The notes under the pieces are model-generated. The model did no database searches. It worked only from the letters and a program-made list of their open reading frames with translations, and was not told the origin of the DNA. Shown in pieces: positions 34,143-42,203 of a stretch of 64,000 nucleotides of DNA; positions within the stretch are counted from its first letter, which is position 1; the number at the start of each line of letters is the position of its first letter. Source of the stretch: an uncultured Collinsella sp. (GTDB taxonomy: Bacteria > Actinomycetota > Coriobacteriia > Coriobacteriales > Coriobacteriaceae); assembly GCA_900540995.1 (NCBI GenBank), contig UQHO01000005.1, positions 1 to 64,000 on the forward strand, in the 5' to 3' direction. Made by a program: the position numbers and the translations under genes.

Positions 34143-34325
34143 CGAAGGTGAATACTTTTCCGAGAAGTGAACGAGTAAAAACAGTGCCCTGTAGCATCGA
34201 CAATTTTAAGGACTCAATTCCTGCGGTTTTTGTCTAAGAATCCTGCAGTTCTGTTCGAAAAAAGTATGCATGTTCCAGGGGTCCAGATTTACTCGTTCAC
34301 TTCGCGGAAAACCATTCACCTTCGA
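34143..34325. mobile_element. MITE-like palindromic element, copy A
   Basis: A 183-bp segment with 34-nt terminal inverted repeats (34143-34176 and 34292-34325, 31 of 34 matching) beginning CGAAGGTGAAT. Inside are TTCCTGCGGTTTT and AATCCTGCAG, shared with copy B at 51081-51260, and ACTTTTCCGAGAAGTGAACGA-type arms. It has no coding capacity. It lies in the 450-bp gap 34014-34463, where nothing else is evident. Confidence 0.72.
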
Positions 34326-34463
34326 TTCGAGCCTTAACCAAATGTCCTCTCGAACTATGGCCCCTGTCTCACCACAGCGATATCAAAGCTTCATGCCGGG
34401 ACGGTATCATCGGACGAGCGCCGTAAATCTGGCGCGGTCGTTCTTTGGGGAGGCATTTCACCC

Positions 34464-35339
34464 GTGTCGTGGGTCGCAGCAGCATTTGTGTCGGCTTTCT
34501 TTGCCGGCATCACATCTGTCCTGGCCAAATGCGGCATCAAGCAGACCGACTCCGATGTCGCAACGGCCATTCGCACCTGCGTGGTGCTCGTTTTCGCCTG
34601 GGCAATGGCGGGCATTTCTGGATCCATTGGAACCATCGGCAGCATCGAACCCAGATCTTGGCTCTTTCTCGTCCTCTCGGGACTCGCTACCGGTGCTTCG
34701 TGGATCTGTTACTTTAAGGCGTTGGGCATCGGAGACGTCAATAAGGTCGTACCGGTCGACAAGATGAGCACCGTACTCGCCGCACTGATCGCCATCGTGC
34801 TTTTTGGCGAGACGAGCAACCTTGCGGTTAAGCTCGTGGGAACCGCTGTCATCACCCTCGGCACGTTTTTAATGATCGAGAAGAAGCAGTCTGCCGGACC
34901 CGAGCAGCAGCAAGACCGGACCTGGCTCGCTTACGCCCTCGGCGCCGCCGTGTTCGCGGCGCTCACGTCCATCCTTGCCAAGGTTGGCATCGAAGGCGTC
35001 GAGTCAAACCTGGCCACGGCAATCCGCACCTGCGTGGTACTGGTTATGGCATGGGCGATCGTGGCAGCCAAGGGAAAACTGGATCAGGTCGCGCACGCTG
35101 ACCGGCGCGAACTCACATTTCTCGCAACATCGGGCATCGCGACCGGAGCATCGTGGCTGCTCTATTACTACGCCATCGCCACAGGCCAGGTGAGCGTCGT
35201 GGTGCAGATCGACAAACTATCGATTGTCGTATCAGTACTATTTGCGCGCCTGACATTCAACGAAAAACTCTCACGACGCAGCGTCATCGGTCTCGCCCTC
35301 ATCGTACTGGGCACCGCCGCGCTCGCAGTTTGGAAGTAG
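34464..35339 (+). CDS. DMT superfamily transporter (EamA)
   Basis: A 291-aa protein with ten predicted helices and two internally similar halves. SFFAGITSVLAKCGIKQTDSD (about 12-32) and the second-half copy AALTSILAKVGIEGVESN (about 170-187) show the duplication clearly, as does the repeated AIRTCVVLV. The GTG start follows GGGGAGG. It is monocistronic as far as visible. Substrate unknown. Confidence 0.9.
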   Translation: MSWVAAAFVSAFFAGITSVLAKCGIKQTDSDVATAIRTCVVLVFAWAMAGISGSIGTIGSIEPRSWLFLVLSGLATGASWICYFKALGIGDVNKVVPVDKMSTVLAALIAIVLFGETSNLAVKLVGTAVITLGTFLMIEKKQSAGPEQQQDRTWLAYALGAAVFAALTSILAKVGIEGVESNLATAIRTCVVLVMAWAIVAAKGKLDQVAHADRRELTFLATSGIATGASWLLYYYAIATGQVSVVVQIDKLSIVVSVLFARLTFNEKLSRRSVIGLALIVLGTAALAVWK

Positions 35340-35354
35340 CGCGGCCAGCAGCCG

Positions 35355-36146
35355 CTACATCCTCACACCTGGCTTGGGATGCCTGTACTGACCGTGGGAT
35401 GCCGTGCGCTTACCGTGCGAGATGGCAAATTTGGGACAACAGTGCAGGCAACGAAGGCAGGCTGCGCACTCCGGCTTTGTCCAGACGGGAAGGCCGTCGC
35501 GCATCTCAATCGCCGCCATGGGGCAGCGCTTGGCACACAGGCCGCAGCCGATGCAGCGATCGGCATCGACGGCAAACTTGCTCGTCTGTTGCATGCGCGG
35601 CAGCCCAATTGCGTGATACGCGCACGATGCAAACAGAGGCACGCGATGGCGCATCATGTTGCCCGTGCGGCGTGCCCGCACCGCCTCGATCACGGCATCA
35701 ATCTGCGCCTCGGCAGCTCTATTGACACCCTCAACCTTTTGAGGGTCAGACAGGTCGAAAACAGGCGTCCAGGTATCGGGCATCTTGACGCTCATCGCCG
35801 CATCTAACTCGAGCCCACGCTCGTGTAGCAGATCGCGGGCGAACTTGGCCGATTGCCCGGTCGTCGAACCATATGTCGAGACATAGAACGTATAGGGGCG
35901 CTCGCCGCCCTTTGTGCCGGCAGCAACCGATAGGTCGACAGTCTTCAAAAACTCGATCATTGGCGTCGGCAAGCCCCAGGCGTATACCGGGGCGACAAAC
36001 CCCAGCCGACAGGGGCCTTCCATCACAGCAAGGTGAAGGATCTCGGCATCAAAGCGCTCAATCGACATAACTTTGTCGCTTGTCGCCGCTGCAATGCGAC
36101 GCGCCACATGCTCGCTGTTCCCTGTCGCGCTAAAGTACAGGATCAT
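35355..36146 (-). CDS. EFR1-type flavodoxin-ferredoxin fusion protein
   Basis: A 263-aa redox protein. The N-terminal flavodoxin-like domain opens MILYFSATGNSEHVA (FMN loop, 1-15). Two 4Fe-4S motifs near the C-terminus are CIGCGLCAKRCP (about 204-215) and CAACLRCLHCCP (about 235-246). EFR1-family proteins are predicted cytosolic electron carriers in anaerobes. The start is MILYF at 36146; the ORF extension to 36437 overlaps the ClC gene and is rejected. It is 35 nt after the ClC stop on the same strand. Confidence 0.88.
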   Translation of the reverse strand: MILYFSATGNSEHVARRIAAATSDKVMSIERFDAEILHLAVMEGPCRLGFVAPVYAWGLPTPMIEFLKTVDLSVAAGTKGGERPYTFYVSTYGSTTGQSAKFARDLLHERGLELDAAMSVKMPDTWTPVFDLSDPQKVEGVNRAAEAQIDAVIEAVRARRTGNMMRHRVPLFASCAYHAIGLPRMQQTSKFAVDADRCIGCGLCAKRCPMAAIEMRDGLPVWTKPECAACLRCLHCCPKFAISHGKRTASHGQYRHPKPGVRM

Positions 36147-36181
36147 CTTGTACCCCTGGAATTGACTCGTGAAAAACCGCG

Positions 36182-37486
36182 CTACTTGCGCAGCGGCTTG
36201 GGCAGTGGAATGCCGGCGGCGATGACGGCGGCGATGATCATGCAGACGATACCCTTGAGTGGGAAGCACATGAGCAGCAGGCCCACGACCATGACCGGCT
36301 GACGCATGACCGCACCCATCGTCGATGCCGTGCAGACGGCGACGCAAAAGACCGGATCTGCGCCGGTGAGGATGGCAAGGCCATAGCCCAGGCTCACACC
36401 CGAGAAGATAACCGGGAAGAAGTGGCCGCCGCGCCAACCAAGGTTGATGAGGGCGGGCGTCAGCATGGCCTTAACAAGACCGGTCGCGATAAGCACGCCA
36501 GCGGGAATGGTCAGATAGGTTTCCATGAGCACGTCGGCCTGGGTCTCGCCGGCAAACATGGTGTAGGGCAGAACCGTGCCACAGATGGCGAGCGCCAGAC
36601 CGGCTAGCATGGCCTTGACGACAGGACGCTCCCCTATTGCATGAGACAGTGCCTCGCTCGCGTGCTCAGAGACAAAGTACAGCCAACCGCATACGGTGCC
36701 GACCAACGCCAGCGGAATGAGCCAGACAAGTTCCAGGTTGCCCACCACGGCGGCCTCGAACCTCGGCATGCCCATGCCGCCGCCCACAAGCTGGCCGAGC
36801 AGCAGGTAGGTGCCCAGACCGCCGGCAATCGCAATGCCGTAGACCACCGTCTTTTGCGCCTTGGGCAGCTTGATGGTGATCTCGCCGGACGCGGATTCAT
36901 CGTCGGCGTCTTCGCCCTGGCCGTCAGCACTTCCGGCAAGCGGTGCCACAAAGCCAAAGACGGGCGCGGTAAAGAGCGCCGTCAGGGCAGCCTGGGTGCC
37001 CAGCAGCGTGAGCTCCCTAAACTCAGCTCCAAAGCGACGCATGCGATCGCCGACCCAGCTGCACAGACCCGCGATAACGCCGGTCAGGCCGGCCTCCGGT
37101 CCAATGCTGCCACCAAACAGCAGCGGCAGCAATGCCGCGAGCGAAAGCTTGCCCAGGTTGTCGTACGGGTAGCGCCCATCGCGCTTTACCTTGGCCATCA
37201 CCTGGTTGAGGTCATCGGTCTTGGTGCCCGTCGTCTTTTCGTACAGACCGATCAGCAGGCCGCCCAGCAGGCAGACGAAAAACGGGTATGGCAGAAAGCC
37301 AAACGGTCCGCTGGCAAGCTCGGGCGAAGCGACGCCCAGCGCGTGTGGAATCTCGGTCCATAGATAGTCGATACCGTGCTCCATCGCAAAGAAGAACAGC
37401 CAGACTGCGGCACCTGCGAACGCACCGGTCACGGCAACGCTAACTAAAAACAGCGCGCGGTTTGTGGGTTTGGCAAGGTTATCCAT
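36182..37486 (-). CDS. ClC-family chloride channel/transporter
   Basis: A 434-aa membrane protein with about ten to twelve hydrophobic segments. GSIGPEAG (126-133) corresponds to the ClC selectivity element GxxGPE, with Glu that gates Cl-/H+ exchange. GWRGGHFFPVIFSG near the C-terminus matches the second anion-binding motif GxFxP. No CBS domains. A polar acidic loop (DGQGEDADDESASG, about 190) interrupts the middle. GGGAGGA precedes ATG. Fluoride-type CLC-F is also possible. Confidence 0.88.
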   Translation of the reverse strand: MDNLAKPTNRALFLVSVAVTGAFAGAAVWLFFFAMEHGIDYLWTEIPHALGVASPELASGPFGFLPYPFFVCLLGGLLIGLYEKTTGTKTDDLNQVMAKVKRDGRYPYDNLGKLSLAALLPLLFGGSIGPEAGLTGVIAGLCSWVGDRMRRFGAEFRELTLLGTQAALTALFTAPVFGFVAPLAGSADGQGEDADDESASGEITIKLPKAQKTVVYGIAIAGGLGTYLLLGQLVGGGMGMPRFEAAVVGNLELVWLIPLALVGTVCGWLYFVSEHASEALSHAIGERPVVKAMLAGLALAICGTVLPYTMFAGETQADVLMETYLTIPAGVLIATGLVKAMLTPALINLGWRGGHFFPVIFSGVSLGYGLAILTGADPVFCVAVCTASTMGAVMRQPVMVVGLLLMCFPLKGIVCMIIAAVIAAGIPLPKPLRK

Positions 37487-37611
37487 CGGGTCCTCCCGCG
37501 GTCAAAGTCGACATAGATACGTTTTATTGTAGAGCGAGTGTGGCCCAGACAAGCCAGCCGTCTGCGCCGCAAACGGCACCATTGGGAGCCATAGTGGGGC
37601 AGGCTCAAGGC

Positions 37612-38145
37612 TTATCCGTTGATAATCGAGGCAATCTCGCGCAAATCGTCGGCAAAGTAGATGCCGTGCTGGCGCTTCAGGCTCGAAAGCCCCTTATCAA
37701 TCATGTGCCCGAGCAGCGCCTTGAGGTCGTTGTAGTAACCGTTCAGGTTGTACAAAATGCACGGCGCATCGAGATGCCCCAACGACACCGCGGACATGAC
37801 CTCGGCAATCTCCTCGAGCGTGCCCGTCCCACCGGGAAAGGCGATGAACGCATCGCCGAGCTCAATCATCTTGGCCTTGCGCTCGGCCATATCGCTCGTC
37901 ACGATAAGGTCGTCGATACCGTCATGCTGAAACTCGGCCTCGATAAAAAAGCTCGGCTCAACACCCGTCACATGTCCACCTGCCTCGAGCACGCTATCGG
38001 CGAGCGCACCCATCAGGCCCGACTTGGACCCGCCGTATACCAGCGCGTGTCCGTTGGAGCCAATCCAGTTGCCCAGCTCCTGCAGCGCGGGCAGAAACGC
38101 TGGGTCGTTACCAACGCTGGCACCCAGATACACGGTGATATTCAT
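37612..38145 (-). CDS. LOG family protein (TIGR00730)
   Basis: A 177-aa Rossmann-fold protein. VYGGSKSGLMGALADSVL (about 36-53) and the catalytic PGGTGTLEEI (104-113) are diagnostic of LOG/YvdD proteins, which cleave nucleoside 5'-monophosphates (cytokinin-type ribosides in plants) to base and ribose phosphate. The bacterial role is mostly unproven. ATG 38145 follows GGGGGGA. It is oriented with the ion channel gene upstream. Confidence 0.9.
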   Translation of the reverse strand: MNITVYLGASVGNDPAFLPALQELGNWIGSNGHALVYGGSKSGLMGALADSVLEAGGHVTGVEPSFFIEAEFQHDGIDDLIVTSDMAERKAKMIELGDAFIAFPGGTGTLEEIAEVMSAVSLGHLDAPCILYNLNGYYNDLKALLGHMIDKGLSSLKRQHGIYFADDLREIASIING

Positions 38146-38181
38146 ATTCAGTCCCCCCAATCGTGACGCGCGGCGCCCGTT

Positions 38182-38607
38182 CTAGCGTTGGCGGCGGCGA
38201 TATTCGCGCACGCGGCGCGACAGGTCGGCGAGCTCGTCACGATCGAGCTCCTCCAAATGCTCAAGATCGTCCATAAAGCGCGCCATGGTGTCCTTTTGGC
38301 GCAGCTTGATGAGCGTATTGCAGTAGTTCACCGCCACGCCCGTAAGCATGGCGATATAGAAGATACTGATGACGCTTAGGATGACGGTAATGCCGCGGGC
38401 AACCGGCGTTTCTGCCGGGATATCGCCAAAGCCGATCGTCGAGACCGTCTCAAAGCTAAACCACAGGCCATCACCAAAGGTGAGGGTCGTAGGCTCGGAC
38501 AGCCAGACAGCCGTCGAGCACAGCAGGTAAAAGATAAGAAACAGGCCCGTGATGCGTGCAAAGCCAGCCTGTCGCAGCACATCGGCAAGCGTCCTCAACC
38601 TGTTCAT
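38182..38607 (-). CDS. Two-TM ion channel
   Basis: A 141-aa protein with two membrane spans (about 18-36 and 70-95) and a pore loop carrying TIGFGD (57-62), a K+-channel-like filter in which the canonical TVGYGD is slightly altered. The C-terminus is a charged helix (KDTMARFMDDLEHLEELDRDEL). ATG 38607 is chosen; a further 17 residues upstream are possible. The LOG-family gene is 36 nt downstream, likely co-transcribed. Confidence 0.85.
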   Translation of the reverse strand: MNRLRTLADVLRQAGFARITGLFLIFYLLCSTAVWLSEPTTLTFGDGLWFSFETVSTIGFGDIPAETPVARGITVILSVISIFYIAMLTGVAVNYCNTLIKLRQKDTMARFMDDLEHLEELDRDELADLSRRVREYRRRQR

Positions 38608-38664
38608 CGCGACCCCTTTTCCCAGACGCCCAATCACATTCGCTCGATATTGTCCCACAACCGA

Positions 38665-38715
38665 CAGTTAGGGACGTTCCTTTTGTGCGGGGCAGAAAGG
38701 GACTGTCCCCAACTG
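38665..38715. repeat. Divergent GGGAC palindromic repeat
   Basis: CAGTTAGGGACGTTCCTTTT and AAAGGACTGTCCCCAACTG form an imperfect inverted repeat around GTGCGGGGCAG. It is a diverged relative of the AAAGGGACWGTCCC family. It lies between the ion channel and the hybrid kinase, both reading away from it. Confidence 0.55.
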
Positions 38716-38806
38716 CCGGGCGGGATCGTTTAGCGATGCAGCTGCCGACTGGGCAGGCTGAGCTGGTATCCTTATGCGGTAATGTCTCGATTCGTTAGGA
38801 TTGCAT

Positions 38807-41611
38807 GTGAGAGCTTCCGCTGTCCTTCGTTCAGTTATATATCGCACCCTGGCCGTTGCGCTTACCGCGCTCGCCGTACTGAGCGCCGTCGCGCCCGCCC
38901 CTGCCTTTGCCGCCGACTCTGATCAGCAGGCCAAGACGGTCCGCGTTGGTTGGCTCGTCAACAACGAGGGCTTCCAGGACGGCACCCCCGGCGAGCGTCT
39001 CTCGGGATGGGGTTACGAGTACCTCCAGACCCTGTCGTACTACACGCCCGGCTGGCGGTACGAATACGTCTCCGGCACCTTCACCGAGCTTATGGACATG
39101 CTCGAGGCGGGCGAGATCGACCTCATGCCCAACATCTCCTACTCTGAGGAACGCGCCCAAAAGCTGCTCTTTTCCTCGAACCCCGAGGGCACCGAGCGCT
39201 ACTTCATCTACGCCAAGCCCGATCGCGACGATCTGGCCAAGGGTGACCCCCAAGCGCTCCAAGGCCTTACCATCGGCTGCAACCCCGGCGTTATGCAAAC
39301 CTTCGTTGGCCAGCAGTGGCTCGCCAACGAAGGCATTACCTGCACCTATAAAGAAATCGACACTGGCGGTGCCCTCTTTGACGCGCTCGCAAACAACGAG
39401 GTCGATGCCATCATCATGAACGACACGACCTCGTCGCCCAGCGCCTCCCCCATGTTCTACATTGGTTCGAGCGACTACTATTTTGCCGTCCCCAAAAGCC
39501 GCCCCGACCTGATGGACGACATCAATGCCGCCATGTCGGCAATCGCCCGCGTCAACCCACGCTATATCGACGAAGTCAAATCTAACTACTCGGCCCAAAA
39601 CAGCGGTTCATCATCGCTCAACAGCCCCGAACGTTCCTGGCTCAAAGCAAATGGCAACACCATCACGCTCGGCTATATTACGGGCAAACTCCCCTACTGC
39701 AACGAAGACGAAAACGGCGAAATGGAAGGCTCGCTCGCATCGCTTGCGACGACGTTGCACGATAAATTTGGCATTACGGTCAAAACCGTCGCCTTTGATA
39801 GTTACAAGATGATGTCAAAGGCCCTGTCAAAGGGAAGCATAGACGTTGCGCTGCCGGTATACCGAGATTACTGGTTTGCCGAGCAATCAGGCGTTGTGCA
39901 GTCGGTATCGTTGGGGACCATATCCCTCACCGCCATCCACACCGGCAGCGACCTGAACAAAGACCTTCAGAACATCGCCTGTACCAAATCATCGTTTGTC
40001 AACAAAAATGCACTTGAAAGTCTGTTCCCCACAGCGACCGTGACCGAATACCAATCCGACGATGAAGCGTTCGACGCCCTCAGGAAGGGAACGGCACATT
40101 GCATCGTCGCTCCCAGCTCACGCGTAAAAACCATCGGCGACCGCTATGATCTCGAGGGCTACGAGACGGTCGAGCTCCCTGACACCTGTGAGCTCTCGTG
40201 CTGGATTTCGCGCGGAAAGCCCGAGCTGCTGGGAATCATCAACAAGGGCATCATCAATGCCGGAGAATCGCTCTCCGCAAGCAATTACTCCTCCACGTCG
40301 TACACGGCCCAGGAATCCAACACGCTTCAATTCCTTTATCGCAACCGCACCGCCATTGCAGCTACCCTCATCGGTATGTTGTCGGTCGGCATCGTCCTGC
40401 TCATCTGGGCGCTCGCGCGCGCTCGAACCGAGCGCAAAAAAGCCGATGCTGCCAACGCCGCTAAGACGGCATTCCTCACGCGCATGAGCCACGACATCCG
40501 TACGCCGCTCAACGGTATCCTGGGCCTTATCGAGATCGAGGAATTGAAGGAAGGCGATATCCAGGTCGCCCGCGAGAGCCGTGCCAAGGCGCGCGTTGCC
40601 GCCAATCACCTGCTCTCGCTGATCAACGACATCCTCGAGATGGGCAAAATCGAAGACCGCAAGCTAACACTGGAGCATGCGCCTTTTAACCTCAAAGAGC
40701 TCTGTGACGATACGCTGGTGCTGTGCAAGCTCCGCGCGTCCAGTAACGGCATCACCATGCAGGACAATAGTCTGCCGTACGCCACGGGGCCATACATGGT
40801 CGGCAGTCCCACCCATATCCGACAGATCATGATCAACCTGTTAGACAACAGCATTAAGTACAACAAGCGCGGCGGCTCCGTCACCTTTAGCTCAAAGACC
40901 AAGCCACTCGATAACGGGCGCGCGCTCTTTTGCTTTAGCGTTTCGGATACCGGCATTGGCATGACTCCCAAATTCTTAAAACATATCTATGAGCCGTTTG
41001 CCCAAGAAGGTAACGATGCGCGCAGCAAGTTCCAAGGAACCGGCATGGGCATGCCAATCGTCAAGTCGCTTATTGAACTGATGGGCGGCACCATCGAAGT
41101 CACCAGCGAGTTCCATGTGGGCACCACGTTCTACGTGGAAATTCCGCTCGATATCGACAAGAATCCCCAGGCGCGGGCGAATACGGTTGAGAGTACGCTC
41201 GACTGCTCGCTCGCCAACATGAACGTGCTGCTCGCCGAAGACAACGAATTGAACGCCGAGATTGCCCAGGCGCTGCTAGAATCCGAGGGCGTCGTGGTCA
41301 CCCGCGCCGCCAACGGCAACGAAGTCGTCGATCTGTACCTGTCACATCCCGCCGGCAGCTTCGATGCGATTCTGATGGACATTATGATGCCGGGCATGGA
41401 CGGCTATGAGGCAACCCGCGCGATTCGCCTGAGCAAGAAGGCCGATGCAGCCGATATCCCCATCATCGCGCTCACCGCCAATGCCTTTGCCGAGGACGCC
41501 AAGGCGGCACACGACGCCGGCATGAACGCCCATCTGTCCAAACCGCTCGACTTTAACAAGCTCAAAAACATACTCGCCCGCATCAAGAAAAACGGACCCG
41601 TTTCGCTATAG
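38807..41611 (+). CDS. Hybrid histidine kinase with two periplasmic-binding-protein domains
   Basis: A 934-aa membrane sensor. Signal peptide (1-36, ending PAFAA), then two SBP_bac_3-type domains (about 43-260 and 285-495), one TM (about 517-540), HisKA with MSHDIRTPLNG (His562), HATPase with NLLDNSIKY, DTGIGMTPKF and GTGMGMPIVK, and a C-terminal receiver with VLLAEDNELN and LMDIMMPG (Asp858). It probably senses amino acids or similar small molecules directly. No Hpt or DNA-binding output is encoded nearby. Start GTG 38807 follows TTAGGAT; TTG 38801 is the alternative. Confidence 0.9.
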   Translation: MRASAVLRSVIYRTLAVALTALAVLSAVAPAPAFAADSDQQAKTVRVGWLVNNEGFQDGTPGERLSGWGYEYLQTLSYYTPGWRYEYVSGTFTELMDMLEAGEIDLMPNISYSEERAQKLLFSSNPEGTERYFIYAKPDRDDLAKGDPQALQGLTIGCNPGVMQTFVGQQWLANEGITCTYKEIDTGGALFDALANNEVDAIIMNDTTSSPSASPMFYIGSSDYYFAVPKSRPDLMDDINAAMSAIARVNPRYIDEVKSNYSAQNSGSSSLNSPERSWLKANGNTITLGYITGKLPYCNEDENGEMEGSLASLATTLHDKFGITVKTVAFDSYKMMSKALSKGSIDVALPVYRDYWFAEQSGVVQSVSLGTISLTAIHTGSDLNKDLQNIACTKSSFVNKNALESLFPTATVTEYQSDDEAFDALRKGTAHCIVAPSSRVKTIGDRYDLEGYETVELPDTCELSCWISRGKPELLGIINKGIINAGESLSASNYSSTSYTAQESNTLQFLYRNRTAIAATLIGMLSVGIVLLIWALARARTERKKADAANAAKTAFLTRMSHDIRTPLNGILGLIEIEELKEGDIQVARESRAKARVAANHLLSLINDILEMGKIEDRKLTLEHAPFNLKELCDDTLVLCKLRASSNGITMQDNSLPYATGPYMVGSPTHIRQIMINLLDNSIKYNKRGGSVTFSSKTKPLDNGRALFCFSVSDTGIGMTPKFLKHIYEPFAQEGNDARSKFQGTGMGMPIVKSLIELMGGTIEVTSEFHVGTTFYVEIPLDIDKNPQARANTVESTLDCSLANMNVLLAEDNELNAEIAQALLESEGVVVTRAANGNEVVDLYLSHPAGSFDAILMDIMMPGMDGYEATRAIRLSKKADAADIPIIALTANAFAEDAKAAHDAGMNAHLSKPLDFNKLKNILARIKKNGPVSL

Positions 41612-41653
41612 TTTGTGCTCAACCACCACGCACGACCAGAAAGGAAACCAACG

Positions 41654-42133
41654 ATGTTTAGGCCCTTACGTCGAAAGAAACGCGCCATCACTGACGAGGA
41701 AGCGCGCGAACTGCTCGCTACCTGCAAGCGCGGCGTCTTTGCCGTCAACGGCGACGATGGCTACCCGTACGCCATTCCCGTCAACTACTTCTTTGACACC
41801 GAGCACGACAAGATTTATTTCCATGGCGCCAAGGCTGGCCACAAGGTCGACGCACTCAAGCGCGATGACAAGGTCTGCTTTACCGTTTACGGCAACGAGT
41901 GGTACCAGGACGGTGACTGGGCTCCCTACGTTATGAGTACCGTGGTCTTTGGCCGCTGTCGCCTGGCAAATGACACTCCCGCGTTTATCGAGGATAAAGT
42001 CCGCCAGCTCGCGCTTAAGTACTACCCTTCTGCCGAGGAAGTCGAAGAGGAAATCGCCAAGGACATTAAGGGCGTCCAGCTCTACGAGATTACGATTGAA
42101 CATCTTTGCGGTAAGCAGATTCAGGAAAAGTAA
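41654..42133 (+). CDS. Pyridoxamine 5'-phosphate oxidase-like flavoprotein (NimA-type)
   Basis: A 159-aa split-barrel flavin-binding protein. ITDEEARELLATCKRGVFAV, GYPYAIPVNYFF and KIYFHGAKAGHKVDALKRD are typical of the PNPOx-like/5-nitroimidazole reductase family. Members bind FMN or F420/heme and reduce nitro compounds or quinones. Start ATG 41654 follows AAAGGAAA; the frame runs back to 41615 without homology. It ends at a strong bidirectional terminator. Confidence 0.87.
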   Translation: MFRPLRRKKRAITDEEARELLATCKRGVFAVNGDDGYPYAIPVNYFFDTEHDKIYFHGAKAGHKVDALKRDDKVCFTVYGNEWYQDGDWAPYVMSTVVFGRCRLANDTPAFIEDKVRQLALKYYPSAEEVEEEIAKDIKGVQLYEITIEHLCGKQIQEK

Positions 42134-42161
42134 GCCCCCTCAGCAGACCTCATCAATAGCA

Positions 42162-42201
42162 ATATGGCCCGGTTCCAACCAACATTAGAACCGGGCCATA
42201 T
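42162..42201. terminator. Bidirectional terminator
   Basis: ATATGGCCCGGTTC and GAACCGGGCCATAT form a perfect 14-bp stem around a 12-nt loop. It separates the convergent PNPOx-like gene (+) and the hybrid kinase (-), ending 2 bp before the latter's stop codon. Confidence 0.9.
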
Positions 42202-42203
42202 GC

